Source: Pseudo-nitzschia pungens
Lineage: Eukaryota; Bacillariophyta; Bacillariophyceae; Bacillariales; Bacillariaceae
DNA: 64,000 nucleotides
Direction: 5' to 3'
Assembly: GCA_037355855.1 (NCBI GenBank)
Contig: CM074765.1
Coordinates: 3,224,001 to 3,288,000 of the forward strand
Within the stretch, counting starts at the first letter, position 1, and every line of letters begins with the position of its first letter. Below are positions 1-9,325 of this stretch, in pieces. Under the pieces are notes generated by a model, which ran no database searches, was not told the DNA's origin, and saw nothing but the letters and a program-made list of their open reading frames with translations. A program made the position numbers and the translations under genes.

Positions 1-313
1 CGATAATACAGGGGACAGCAGCAACAACGCGTCGATAATACAGGGGACAGCAGCAACGCGTCGCAAACCGTTGATAATACAGGGGACAGCAGCAGGAACG
101 CGTCGTTTTTTTTTTGGAGGAGGTCTTTTTTAAGTGAAAAAAAAAATTCGATTTTCCAGTACAAATTGTACAGGGATTTATGTAGAAAAAAAATTAATAC
201 AGGGGGGACAGCAAGCAGCAGCAACGCGGCAACGTCCATAATACAGGGGGGACAGCAAGCAGCAAGTAGCAGCACCGTCGATAATACAGGGGGGGGACAG
301 CAAGCAGCAGCAT
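1..313. repeat. Minisatellite with ATACAGGGG-GACAGCAG core
   Basis: At least six copies of a unit built on the core ATACAGGGGACAGCAGCA are separated by ACGCGTCG-like or A/T-rich spacers. From left to right the G run grows from four to about seven and the CAGCA part lengthens to GCAAGCAGCAG. This pattern is typical of slippage in a variable tandem repeat. No open reading frame runs through it. The array reaches the left window edge, so its full length is unknown. Confidence 0.85.
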
Positions 314-330
314 TATCTTACCAGTAAAGG

Positions 331-542
331 TGCCATCTAAAGTGGCGCTGACAGCCACTTCGTGTGTACCTCACGTACATACGGTAAACCTTACTTCTAG
401 CGCCACTGAAACGGGCGTTTGATAGCCCCTACTTCAACTTGGGTAACCACGCGCCATTTAAAGTGGCGCTGACAGCCACTTACTAGTGCAAGTTGTAGAA
501 CGGTACGGAATATGTGGCTGTTAGCTGCACTTTAAAAGGCGC
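331..542. repeat. Duplicated 29-bp motif and imperfect hairpin
   Basis: The motif GCCATCTAAAGTGGCGCTGA (continuing CAGCCACTT) at about 333-361 recurs nearly unchanged at 453-481. An inverted, diverged copy lies at 513-542. The second and third copies (451-479 and 513-542) can fold into an imperfect stem of about 29 bp with a loop of about 34 nt. This could be a small non-autonomous TIR element or simply a foldback. No protein is encoded. Confidence 0.6.
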
Positions 543-674
543 ATACATCGTCCTTGTCATCAAATTGAAGCAATTTGGAGGCTTTAATAAAAAGCTTATG
601 TTTTACATTGATAAAGGGCAAGAGTAATTATTTTTGCGTTATTAAATTGGCTACTTTACCTATTTAAGCCACAT

Positions 675-800
675 AGTTACGTAATTAATCTTCAATCGTA
701 CGTAATTAACTGCAATCGTACGTAATTAAATCCAATCGTACGTAATATTAATTACGTACGTAATTAATTAATTACGTACGTAATTAGTAATTAATTACGT
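675..800. repeat. Palindromic TACGTA / TTAATTA array
   Basis: Several copies of AATCGTACGTAATTA are followed by overlapping palindromes of the type ATTACGTACGTAAT and TTAATTAATTAA. The tract is self-complementary over roughly 100 bp and could extrude cruciforms. Nothing in it looks coding. Confidence 0.7.
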
Positions 801-2892
801 GAACCAAAAACAACTATTTTTAGTTTTCCCGGTTCCCCCTTTTTAAATTTGAATGAATCGTGGAGATTTTTTTCATGAACGTTACTGACGGTAACCTTAC
901 TTATCTCGTTCTACGTATTAATACGTAAATCACACGTTGATATATGTAGTATGTACGGTAAGTTCATATGTATCATTTTTTTGAAAAAACTTAACCTGTC
1001 GCGCGGTGCGCACGTTTTTCTATTTCCGACCGCTCCCACGATTTCACGAATGAGACTAGTGAAGGTTAAGATTACCGTTACATACCGGTAACCTTAACCA
1101 TACCAGTATGTAGGCGGTGGACCATCTCCTCATCAAGCAAGCCCCACTCCATCGGGCTCCCAATCCTTTTTTATGTACCGAATTTACTGTTATTACTTCG
1201 TACTTGACTTGTACTGTACGAAGTAAGATTACAAGTAAGTTAGTCCCCTTTCGAACGGAGTGAGTCAGTCAGTCTGTCGGCTTGATGACCAAGGGAGTGT
1301 CACCCGATTGGATCAGCAAGCAAAACAATTCTTGTTGGCACTCATTCAGTCCAGAAAAAACAGGATCGTACAGTAAGGCTTACTACCTACAGTACAACAC
1401 AACCCCAACAAGTTACTACGATGTGTTGGACCCTGTCTCATCTATGATGCTGGTACTACTACTACTATGAGCTGTGGGATAATCTTACTGTATTGACAGT
1501 GTTGTGGTACTAGTACTACTAGTGGTGTTCATATAAGTAAGTCGTCATTATTATCATGAAGGTACTAGTACTAAGAGTCCATGGATCAGTGCATTCGTGT
1601 TCTTGACTGATCACTGGTGATTGATTTTGAAACTTCTTCCTGAGTTGAAGAAGCTTTCTTCATCTGATTGAACATCGTTACGACGACGAGATGAAATCCT
1701 GCACGGAACATACATTACGTACTACAAAGTTCTTATCAGCTGTCCCCGGGTTCTACGTCCCCGACTACTAATTTCTACTGGAACCCGGGGACAGCTGATA
1801 GGAATTCTGTAGTATTACTCTCCCTCGTCTCGGTCAAGAAAAGAATAAACATGGGGCACTTCGCAACGTGCATTAGTGGTACTAGTATTGTACCGGTAAT
1901 ACAGGATCCTTGCGGGTTGATTTTTGATCACTTCGTAGTACTGTTTTTTTGTAATGGCAAACCGAGATAAGACCAGTACCGTAAAGGGTTGATGACGGCA
2001 ATTGAGAATCTTTGGGGAGTGAGTCGTCGGCTGTCTGTCCTTGCACCGGAAGATGTTTCACACATCCTCTCATCTCCATCACAACCACAAGATATGTGTG
2101 ATTATTTTAATTGAAGGCGAATGAATGCAAGAAGAACAACGATTCGTTGTTCAAATGAATGGCATTGAAGACAACAAGAAATACAGTACGAAAGCGAAGA
2201 GTTCCCTGTGACCTGATTTATTGAAGCACGAGTGGATTGGGACGTGCGGGTCCGATGTGTAATTTCAGCAATCCAAAAACTAATAGTGTCATTGGTTTGA
2301 AATTATCACTACGAGGTAAGGTTTAAGGTTACTACTAAGTCTTTTAATTACTTGTACTTCGTTCAACAACAAAGAAGCAAGACGAATGACATTTTTTTTT
2401 TTGAATCGAACGCACGACATTTCACGCTACGAAGTATTATTCATCGCGGATCGGTGTCGGTTTAACGTTTTTAACGCAATTACGTCGTGTACCAAACACA
2501 AAGTTTCGACCGAATTCGACAAGGCGCCTCAGGGATCGGAAGGCATAGGAAAGTTTTGGCGATTTTGAAAGCTCGGAAGTTGAAGAGGTCTTCCACGATC
2601 GCATTGCTAAAGTTTGGAAAACTGCTTCTGGAACATACGAATCAACATTATTGCCTTCAAGGCTTGTTGTTCGCAACGAATCGGTTCCCGAAGACTTGTA
2701 GTTTTCAGGCACAATTCACCGAGGATCGTCGTGTGAGCGTTTGGAATTTTGCGTTTCTCGGGTCGGATTCCGGAGGCCTTCTCCTATCTCTTTATTGGGT
2801 GCTGCGCCTCAACCTCACAAAACCATAACTTCACAAACAGCAAAACGCGAATAGCGCCCAAACCAAATTTCAAATTTCAAACCAATACCAAC
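801..2892. other. Gene-free interval, apart from one long hairpin
   Basis: AT-rich DNA with many TAC/GTA words, short CTAGTACTAGTAC-type runs, and the motifs GGTAACCTTAC (890-900) and GGTAAGGTTT (2315-2324). Reading frames are short and resemble no protein known to me. The last few hundred bases are presumably the promoter and 5' UTR of the small gene that starts at 2893. Confidence 0.6.
1721..1813. repeat. Long inverted repeat (33-bp arms, 27-nt loop)
   Basis: The arms 1721-1753 and 1781-1813 are reverse complements. The inner 20 bp (TATCAGCTGTCCCCGGGTTC and its complement) are perfect, and the outer 13 bp have a few mismatches. The arm contains GGGGACAGC, which is also part of the minisatellite at the left edge. 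There is no U-run after the stem, so it does not look like a bacterial-type terminator. It could be a foldback element or a small structured RNA. Confidence 0.8.
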
Positions 2893-3402
2893 ATGATGTC
2901 CCAAAGCCCCTTCCCCATGGCATTGTCCACACCCCTAGACGGATACAGAACCCCTCCGAGTTACGAAAGCACAGGGTCCCAAAACCCCTACGACTACATG
3001 CCATCGACTCCCGGTGGTTGCCGATTCATCTCCGATGACAGCAGCAGCAGCAGCAGCATCGATAGCCGGGACGAATGCGAAAACGGAGACAGCGTCGACC
3101 GAAGGGGGTACAAGAGAACGCTGCCCGCGCGAGTCTTTCTGGATCTCGATGACAGAGACGAACTCCCCTTCTTTCCCACCCTCTCGAACACCCGATCCAC
3201 CAAGAAACTCAAGCCGCGAAGGGATCCCGCTGAGCTCCTGGCCTTTTCGTCTTTGCACGGCAGCATCCACATGAACAGCAGCAGCAGCAGCAGCGCGCAC
3301 ACGGGGGACAACACAAAGCTCGAGCCACGACTCTCGCTATCGGGCTTGCGACTGGGGAAGCAACTCCGAAGGAGGAACAGCGGCGTTGCTCCGTGTGCGT
3401 GA
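2893..3402 (+). CDS. Small Ser-rich hypothetical protein (169 aa)
   Basis: I do not recognise this protein. The start chosen is the ATG at 2893, preceded by an A-rich, C-rich leader (CAAACCAATACCAACATG). The frame stays open further upstream, but that part is low quality. The product begins MMSQSPFPMA and has two Ser tracts, at about residues 46-52 and 134-140. It contains several Thr-Pro or Ser-Pro sites (STPLDG, RTPPS, PSTPGG), a basic KKLKPRR stretch and a late RRNSG site that would suit a basophilic kinase. No membrane segment or signal peptide is visible. It lies in the G+C-rich island and converges on the ODC-like gene on the opposite strand. The composition suggests a disordered regulatory protein. 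It could also be lineage-specific, and its reality needs transcript support. Confidence 0.55.
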   Translation: MMSQSPFPMALSTPLDGYRTPPSYESTGSQNPYDYMPSTPGGCRFISDDSSSSSSIDSRDECENGDSVDRRGYKRTLPARVFLDLDDRDELPFFPTLSNTRSTKKLKPRRDPAELLAFSSLHGSIHMNSSSSSSAHTGDNTKLEPRLSLSGLRLGKQLRRRNSGVAPCA

Positions 3403-3444
3403 GCGAGCCGCGGAAGGCATCCACACATTAAAAGGAGGGAATAC

Positions 3445-3453
3445 GCACACACA

Positions 3454-3487
<34 letters not shown>
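3445..3487. repeat. (CA)n microsatellite
   Basis: A nearly pure CA run of about 43 bp with one interrupting CTC. It lies just after the stop codon of the small hypothetical gene, so probably in its 3' UTR. Confidence 0.95.
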
Positions 3488-3491
<4 letters not shown>

Positions 3492-4139
3492 TAGATACCG
3501 GGTACCAATACTTGTTGTGACACTGCTACATGTACGACAAGGATAACAATAATACTATAATACTATGTTTTTTAGGATCGCACCAAGCCACAGAATGCCC
3601 GAGAAACTACCTAGTGCATACCATAGACTTTGCTGTTGCTCCGATTGGAAGAGGTCGGGGAGGAGAAAGCAGGTGCCGGATACTGGGAGCGTCCCGGCAG
3701 ATGCAGACCCGCATTGGGCCAGGAATCAATACTAGGACCTCGTAGCAAGAGCAGGATACCGGAGGAGTCGAGGCCTCGCTCGGGAGATGGGAACAACCGA
3801 TGGAAAAACACGTCCGCGGCAGCTCGCAAGCCGATCGGAAGAGAAGGACGCTTTCTCCGAGCCCGGCTGACAATGGGAGGCGGATGGGAGGAGGCTATCC
3901 TGCTGGTCCCGCCGACAAGAGATTCCTATGCAACTTGGCAGCCCCAACGAGAAGAGTTCACACCCTCCAGCCGCACCACTGCACAAGTGCCAAGGATGGT
4001 CTATCAATACGAATATACTACTCAATCCTAGCTTCTATAATGTCATTCTTAGGTTTTAGTAGTGCTGTATGTATCACTCGGTATTTCGTTCTGCACTCGA
4101 TCGCAACCGACAGACCCGTGCTGGAGTCGAAAGATCCCA
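3488..4139. other. Convergent intergenic interval
   Basis: Space between the 3' ends of the small hypothetical gene (+) and the ODC-like gene (-). It is G+C-rich, with several short overlapping frames on both strands and no recognisable domain. I see nothing supportable beyond probable 3' UTRs. Confidence 0.5.
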
Positions 4140-6104
4140 TCACCAGAACGCCTTGGGATCGACCGGCGAAGCTCGGTGGCCTTTCTCGTTTTCGTGTTCG
4201 TGTTCGTGTTCGTCCTCGTCCTTGTTTTCGCCTCCTCCTCCTCCCAGGACGTACCGCATCACGGGCCGACCCGCGCGGGACGCGATCGACAAGGTATAGG
4301 CACCCATTCGGTCAAAGACCAGCCAGTCCCCCACAACGAGCTCGGGCAGGAGGCACGAGTCGCACACCACGTCCTCGGCGTCGTCTCCCGAGGGACCCAG
4401 CACTCGGGAAAGGTACAGGGTGGGAGATGATGATGATGATGATGTTGTGGAATTGTTGTCCTTGTCGTTGTTGCTGTTGCTGTCCTTGTCCTTGTGATTC
4501 TCCTCTCCTGGTTCGGTTTGCAGCGGTTGCGGCACAAAGGATTCTCCGCACAGTAGCACGTCCTTGAAGACTCCCTGCACGCCGTGTGGGATTCGGTACA
4601 CGCGAACGCGTTTGTCGTCGCTGCCGTCGTCGTCGTCGTTGCCGGAGCCATTCGCGCTGTCACTCGGTGGCGGCAGGATTTGTTTTTGATAGATCCGGCT
4701 GGCCAGGGCAAAGGCTCCCTCCACAAAGTACCGTCCCGGCTCGGCAATGATGGTCAGGGGTGGCTTCTGCTCTTGCTGCGGCGCTGGTTCTCCGTCGCCG
4801 CCCGGTGGGGGATCGCCGGCCAGCGATCCCAATACGGGGCGGACCGCCACGGCAATGTCGGCCACGGTGGTGTGGGACGACGGTGATGGTGATGGTGATG
4901 TTGGTGATGGATTGGAAGTCTCTTCGGCGTCCTTCTGTTCCTCGACGAGCGCGGATGCGGGCGCGGATGCGGGCAATCCGACAATCGCTCCCGTTCTCGC
5001 GGCAACGCCCGCCGCCGCAAACCGCCCCTCGTCTCCGTCGAGGCCGTCCGCTCCCGGAAAGCCGCCCCCGATGTCCAGCAGCCAGCAGCGAGGAAAAGAC
5101 GGCAGCGACGAAGAGGCGGCCCGGAGTCTCCGGTCGATGGAAGCCAGCGCGGTCCGCCCCATCTCCAGCGCATCCAGGTAGGTCTCCACCGACTCGCAGC
5201 CCGATCCGCAGTGAAAGGACACCCCGATGATGTCCCCGGGTTCGAAGCCGGCCTCCAGGCAGGCCCCGACCAGGGAATCGATCTGGTCCAGGCGCATGCC
5301 AAACTTTTCTCCCAGCGGGACCTGGGAGTGCCCGTCGGGGACCCAGATCCGCAGGATGACGAGGATCCGGGGAAGGACCATGGTTTCGCCGTGTTCTCGC
5401 ACGAATCGCTCCCGGGCGGTGGCAATCTTGTAGACCTCCTCGATGCCGTCGAGGGTCAGCCACAGGTCCTCGCGCGATTGCAAAGAGGTGGGATCCTCGC
5501 CTGCAAGCGAAACCTTGTTGGTCGCAAAGAGCTCGAGCGCCCGCATCAGATCGGCCTCGGCCCGCTGGGGATTCGCGTAGACGATCCGGGTGGTGGGAAT
5601 GTCGCTGCTGCTGCTGCTGCTGCTGCTGTTGCCGCCGCGGTTGGTTCCGACTCCCGCCAGCCGAAAGGTCTCGATCTGTTCCCGGGCCAGCTCGAGCTCG
5701 GCGATCGAGGCGCAGTCGAATCCCAGCGGGAGATCGAGGCGGGCCGCGGTCCGGGCCAGCCACGAGACCACCACGGGATCGGGGTTGCACTTGACGGCAA
5801 AAAAGGGGGTCACGGTGTAGTTGTAGTTGTAGTTGTAGTTGGGATTTGGATTGCCGGTTCCAAACGCCGGAGAAAACAACCGGTGCCAGGCGAGGAGTTT
5901 TCGCTCCAGCACCCGGAGATCGACGCACATGAATCCATCGTCGATGGCGTCTTCCAGTCCCTCGGCTGCTTCCTCGCCGCCTTCGTTGTAGCAGTCTTCC
6001 AGCTCGCGTTCGATGACGCCGATTTCGTGCCGGACGCACTCCACGAGACCGGTGACCGATTCCGGGAGCCGCGTCGGATTTGGGTTTTGGAGAGGGTGTT
6101 CCAT
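4140..6104 (-). CDS. Ornithine/diamino-acid decarboxylase-family protein (fold type III PLP), altered active site
   Basis: A 654-residue member of the ornithine decarboxylase (ODC) family, longer than the usual ~430-470 because of low-complexity inserts (Ser 160-167, Pro/Ser 398-410, Ser/Asn/Asp 540-560, a His/Glu tail 629-640). Family motifs appear in order: FFAVKCNPDP with the PLP lysine at K105, FDCAS (D130), SFHCGSGC (H298), DIGGGFPG (346-348), AEPGRYFV (E455, R458), and DRMGAYT near the C terminus. ODC makes putrescine, the first step of polyamine synthesis, in the cytosol as a homodimer. Two substrate-site residues differ. The GPTCD motif reads GPSGD, so the catalytic Cys (360 in animal/trypanosome numbering) is Gly573. 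The LYDH motif reads LLCG, so Asp332 is Cys519, while Asp361 remains (D574). It may be an enzyme for another substrate, a weak ODC, or an antizyme-inhibitor-like pseudoenzyme. The single-exon frame starts at the ATG at 6104 and is divergent from the TFIIE gene. Confidence 0.88.
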   Translation of the reverse strand: MEHPLQNPNPTRLPESVTGLVECVRHEIGVIERELEDCYNEGGEEAAEGLEDAIDDGFMCVDLRVLERKLLAWHRLFSPAFGTGNPNPNYNYNYNYTVTPFFAVKCNPDPVVVSWLARTAARLDLPLGFDCASIAELELAREQIETFRLAGVGTNRGGNSSSSSSSSDIPTTRIVYANPQRAEADLMRALELFATNKVSLAGEDPTSLQSREDLWLTLDGIEEVYKIATARERFVREHGETMVLPRILVILRIWVPDGHSQVPLGEKFGMRLDQIDSLVGACLEAGFEPGDIIGVSFHCGSGCESVETYLDALEMGRTALASIDRRLRAASSSLPSFPRCWLLDIGGGFPGADGLDGDEGRFAAAGVAARTGAIVGLPASAPASALVEEQKDAEETSNPSPTSPSPSPSSHTTVADIAVAVRPVLGSLAGDPPPGGDGEPAPQQEQKPPLTIIAEPGRYFVEGAFALASRIYQKQILPPPSDSANGSGNDDDDGSDDKRVRVYRIPHGVQGVFKDVLLCGESFVPQPLQTEPGEENHKDKDSNSNNDKDNNSTTSSSSSSPTLYLSRVLGPSGDDAEDVVCDSCLLPELVVGDWLVFDRMGAYTLSIASRAGRPVMRYVLGGGGGENKDEDEHEHEHENEKGHRASPVDPKAFW

Positions 6105-7311
6105 TGTATATGTTTATTTCTAGATGATCTCAAAACAAGGATTGATTTCCAAAGAACTCCTCGAGATTCGTGTTTGGTTTGCTGTTCCGGTTGGAAATTC
6201 TTGTTTCGCGTTCTGCTCTGTTTGTCGTCGACTGTGGTGCGTTAGGAACTTCTTGCGCTGAATCCCACTATTCTATCATCGCCCCATGGTGGTGTCTTGG
6301 ATCGTGTTGATGTTGTTGAAAGGTAATAATTTAGTGTTATTATTCTGAGAGTTGTTCTTTCGTTTCTCGAGTGGACGGTGGGCGGATGATGGTCGTCGGT
6401 TGACGTTGAGGGTTCGGGGTTGTTCCGGTCTCTTCCAACTTCTTTGGTCGATTTTGATTTTTTGATTGAGAGATGATTCACTCTAGAATTCTAGATTCTA
6501 ATTTTTTCATCGTGCAGCTTGCAATATGATTGGGCACTTTTTCCATAACTAGGAATAGGGTTATTTCCAATCTTAATGATGTAAATAAGTATCGTGATTA
6601 TGATATTATGATAGATATGTAGTAGTACATACCATCGAAATGGTGAAACCTGCGTCCTGCGTTCCTATCGTACGAGTTGTACTACACGTAGTAATAGTAG
6701 AAAAAAAAAATCAAGACCCCAGTCGTTCAACTTCGAAATTCGAAGACCGGAAAAAGGGGCGGATCCTTACGCTGTCCTCAATCTCCGACACGAAATCGGA
6801 GATGGCAACGAATTGGAATCAAGGACGAACTAATTAGGAAACACTGAACTACTGATTGCAATACATTACTGTACCACTTCCATTACCATTACCATTACCA
6901 ACCAAATACACAACCTCAATCCGGCCCTCTCAAGGATTGACTCATTCCAGACATTTAGAAGGAGGCAACTTCGACGTTGTGCTTTAAGTAATCCATCGGA
7001 GAGGATAGGATAGGATAGGATAGGATAGACGGCAGACGATTGCAATGGGTGCGGGGCCCATCACGAGAATAATACGAATAACATAGATCATCAAACGACA
7101 ACCAGCAATCGAAACGAAACGAAACGAAAGTCAAAGCACTCAACAATTCGCAAACCGCCCTCCAATTTTACATTGAAGAAAGCAAAAACAAAACGAAAAA
7201 AAGACGAAAAAAAAAAAAAAAAAAAAAAAAAAAACACCGTACGTGTACAAATTATTGAAAAAAATAGAATACCATATTCGCTTCTTCCCATCCCGAAATC
7301 AAACCACCGCA
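6105..7311. promoter_or_regulatory. Divergent intergenic region between ODC-like gene and TFIIE beta
   Basis: About 1.2 kb that must hold the promoters of both divergent genes. It contains short tandem runs: CCATTA at about 6880-6900, GGATA at 7003-7028, GAAAC at about 7110-7127, and a 28-nt A run at 7207-7234. I see no clear TATA box or initiator that I would defend, and no gene. Short frames on both strands look random. Confidence 0.5.
7207..7234 (+). repeat. Poly(A) tract of about 28 nt upstream of TFIIE beta
   Basis: An uninterrupted A run that ends 77 bp before the TFIIE beta start codon. It probably lies in the 5' UTR or core promoter. Long dA:dT tracts of this kind disfavour nucleosomes (established for yeast promoters). 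A role here is inference. Confidence 0.9.
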
Positions 7312-9021
7312 ATGGCCAACGTTTACGGCCTCGACTTTCTCAAGCGCGAGCACGTCCTCGAAGAGGTCGGTTCCACCAAAAATCCTCGCTTCCCCTCCTC
7401 GAACGCACAAAAGAACGAAGACAAGGCCATCGAGGACATCGACACGGAGGCACTCGCCGCGGCCGCCGCCAACAAACCGGACCTCGAAAAGCAGCACGAT
7501 GTCATGAATTTTCTCAAGGCCCACCGGAGCGCCGGCTGGATGCCCCCCACCGTCATCTATCAGCGCACCGGAATCGACCTGGAGGAGGACACCAAGGTGG
7601 CCCTCATGCTCAAGAACAACAACAAGATCAAGGTCGAGACGGTGCCCGATCCCGAAAACCCCTCGCTGACGATCGACACCTACGCCTATCAGGCCACCTA
7701 CAACCACGTGAGGGACCGAAAGACGCTCCTGGCGCAGATCAACCGCTGCAAGAATGGCGTGCTCATGAAGGAGCTGGAGGATTCCTACGACACGGTCCAG
7801 GACGATCTGGACGCACTCGTCTGCGCCGGGGACGTCCTGGCGCTCTTCAACACGGAACGAAAGGACAAGGTCTTGTTCCCCCGGGGAGAACCCTTTTTGG
7901 TAGAATTGGACGGGATCATCGGTCTTCCGGCGGAGAAGCCGTCGCCGAGCGATCCGGCGGCTCCGGCCACCGCGGGTCCGAACGGAACGGTCAAAACGGA
8001 GGAAACACCAGCGACGACTCCGAACGCGACGAAGGATGCCTCGGAAGCCGGGGAGGCCTCGTCCGCTGCGGACGACAAAGCCACCGCCCCGTCGGAGGCG
8101 GCATCTTCGTCATCATCGGCAAATGCGGCACCCCCGATCACCACCCGCCCGATCTACCACGTCGAGACCGATTCCAACCCCCTCACCCAGATCCGGAGGG
8201 GAGAGGCCATCCAGATCGGCGGGACCTGGTTCCGGGTCTCGAGCGACGTCAAGGGCCACAAGAGCCAGCCGGTCCGGGCCAGGGCACCCCTCTCGGTGGT
8301 CGCCCGCAAGGACATTGCCCTCTCCAAGAACAACAAACTGGACGGCTTCATCCGGACCTTCGACGCGAGGGTCATCCCGGCCGACGCCCCCCTCCCGCGG
8401 TCGGCCATCGAGAACCTCCGCAAGGCCAAGGAGGCCCGCGAGCAGCTCCTCAAGCTGGCCCACGGCGGCCGCGCGGGCGGAGCCGCCTCGCAGCTCCTGG
8501 GGACGAATGCCCACTCGTCCAACCCCAAGGACCTGGCCGGGACCCTCGGCACGAGAAAACCGAACGGAATCCGCCGCCGGCCCCAGATGGGCAGCGGCGT
8601 CGGCGCCGTGTCCTCCGCCAACGCCCGGGCGGCGGCGCAGGAGGCCCTGTCCAAGCTCAAAAAGGCGGCCGAGAATCCCTACCTGTCGCTCTACTCCCAC
8701 GCCCGGCGGCACGGGTGCACCAAGGACGTCCGGGAGCTCTATCTGGGGACCCGGAGCAGGGTCCCGGACACCGAGGCCGGCCTCAAGGCCGCGCTGCTGC
8801 GCCACAAGCTCCTGGAACCCGGGGAGGAGATGCGGCGGGAGCGCCTGCAAAAGCGGCCGAACGTCGACAACGACGGCAAGCCCAAGAAGCGCCGCTACTA
8901 CGAGCGCAAGAACCAGCGCATGACCAACACGCACCTGGAGGGCACGGAGATCGGGGCGGTCCTGCGCCGTGCCACCGAAAAGCAGCAGCAGGGACAGCAG
9001 GTGGGAGACGGAGGGATGTAG
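7312..9021 (+). CDS. GTF2E2: Transcription initiation factor IIE, beta subunit
   Basis: A 569-residue protein beginning MANVYGLDFL. TFIIE beta pairs with TFIIE alpha in the RNA polymerase II pre-initiation complex, where it recruits TFIIH and helps open the promoter. The first winged-helix region lies at about residues 60-125 (DVMNFLKAHR to KIKVETV). It is followed by the family-typical junction YAYQATYNHVRDRKTLLAQI and a second winged helix up to about residue 200 (DKVLFPRGEPF). The C-terminal basic block KKRRYYERKNQRMTNTHLEG matches the conserved end of animal and yeast TFIIE beta (KKRR...TNEHL). The family is usually about 290-330 residues. The extra length is an Ala/Ser/Thr-rich linker (about 205-280) and an additional conserved-looking segment (about 280-500). 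The ATG at 7312 was chosen because it starts the conserved-looking sequence. The frame is open upstream, but only through poly-A-coded Lys. Single exon, strongly G+C-rich third positions. Confidence 0.9.
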   Translation: MANVYGLDFLKREHVLEEVGSTKNPRFPSSNAQKNEDKAIEDIDTEALAAAAANKPDLEKQHDVMNFLKAHRSAGWMPPTVIYQRTGIDLEEDTKVALMLKNNNKIKVETVPDPENPSLTIDTYAYQATYNHVRDRKTLLAQINRCKNGVLMKELEDSYDTVQDDLDALVCAGDVLALFNTERKDKVLFPRGEPFLVELDGIIGLPAEKPSPSDPAAPATAGPNGTVKTEETPATTPNATKDASEAGEASSAADDKATAPSEAASSSSSANAAPPITTRPIYHVETDSNPLTQIRRGEAIQIGGTWFRVSSDVKGHKSQPVRARAPLSVVARKDIALSKNNKLDGFIRTFDARVIPADAPLPRSAIENLRKAKEAREQLLKLAHGGRAGGAASQLLGTNAHSSNPKDLAGTLGTRKPNGIRRRPQMGSGVGAVSSANARAAAQEALSKLKKAAENPYLSLYSHARRHGCTKDVRELYLGTRSRVPDTEAGLKAALLRHKLLEPGEEMRRERLQKRPNVDNDGKPKKRRYYERKNQRMTNTHLEGTEIGAVLRRATEKQQQGQQVGDGGM

Positions 9022-9325
9022 CGGTAGCGCGATTCGATGCAGCGGGATTCCGGGATGCGTTTTCTTCCGTTCGTTTGTTTGTTTGTCGCACAAAACAAGC
9101 CGAAACAACAGCAGTGCGACGCAATGCAACGCTATGCAATACAACGCAATGCTAGCTTTCGCGACTTTCGACTAGCATTCATTGAAGTCATCTCTATTCT
9201 ATTCTCATCAAGTACATACCGTCGTACTTCGATGACAGTCCTATTTCGATCAAAATGATGTCGACATGAAACTCGTGACATGACTACTGTCAATGATGTG
9301 AAACAATACTATTATTATCATTTTT
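9022..9325. other. Convergent 3' region between TFIIE beta and DUF6824 gene
   Basis: About 300 bp with no coding evidence. It includes a run of AACGCAATGCAA-like short repeats (about 9118-9155). It probably holds the overlapping 3' UTRs and poly(A) signals of the two convergent genes. Confidence 0.5.

Noticed and set aside
2983..3030. Resemblance of PSTPGGCRFI in the small hypothetical protein to the TTPGGTRII motif of 4E-BP
   Set aside because: The eIF4E-binding YxxxxL-hydrophobic motif that should follow is absent, so the match is too weak for a call.
4660..6039. 459-codon frame on the minus strand inside the ODC-like gene
   Set aside because: Same strand, shifted frame, Arg/Gly-rich translation without domains. 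A composition shadow.
5211..6245. 344-codon antisense frame over the ODC-like gene
   Set aside because: No domain or plausible start context. Explained by the G+C-rich codons of the true gene.
7173..9155. 660-codon frame overlapping TFIIE beta in another frame
   Set aside because: It is Arg/Gly/Pro-rich and resembles no protein. It is the expected shadow of a G+C-rich gene with few A/T third positions.
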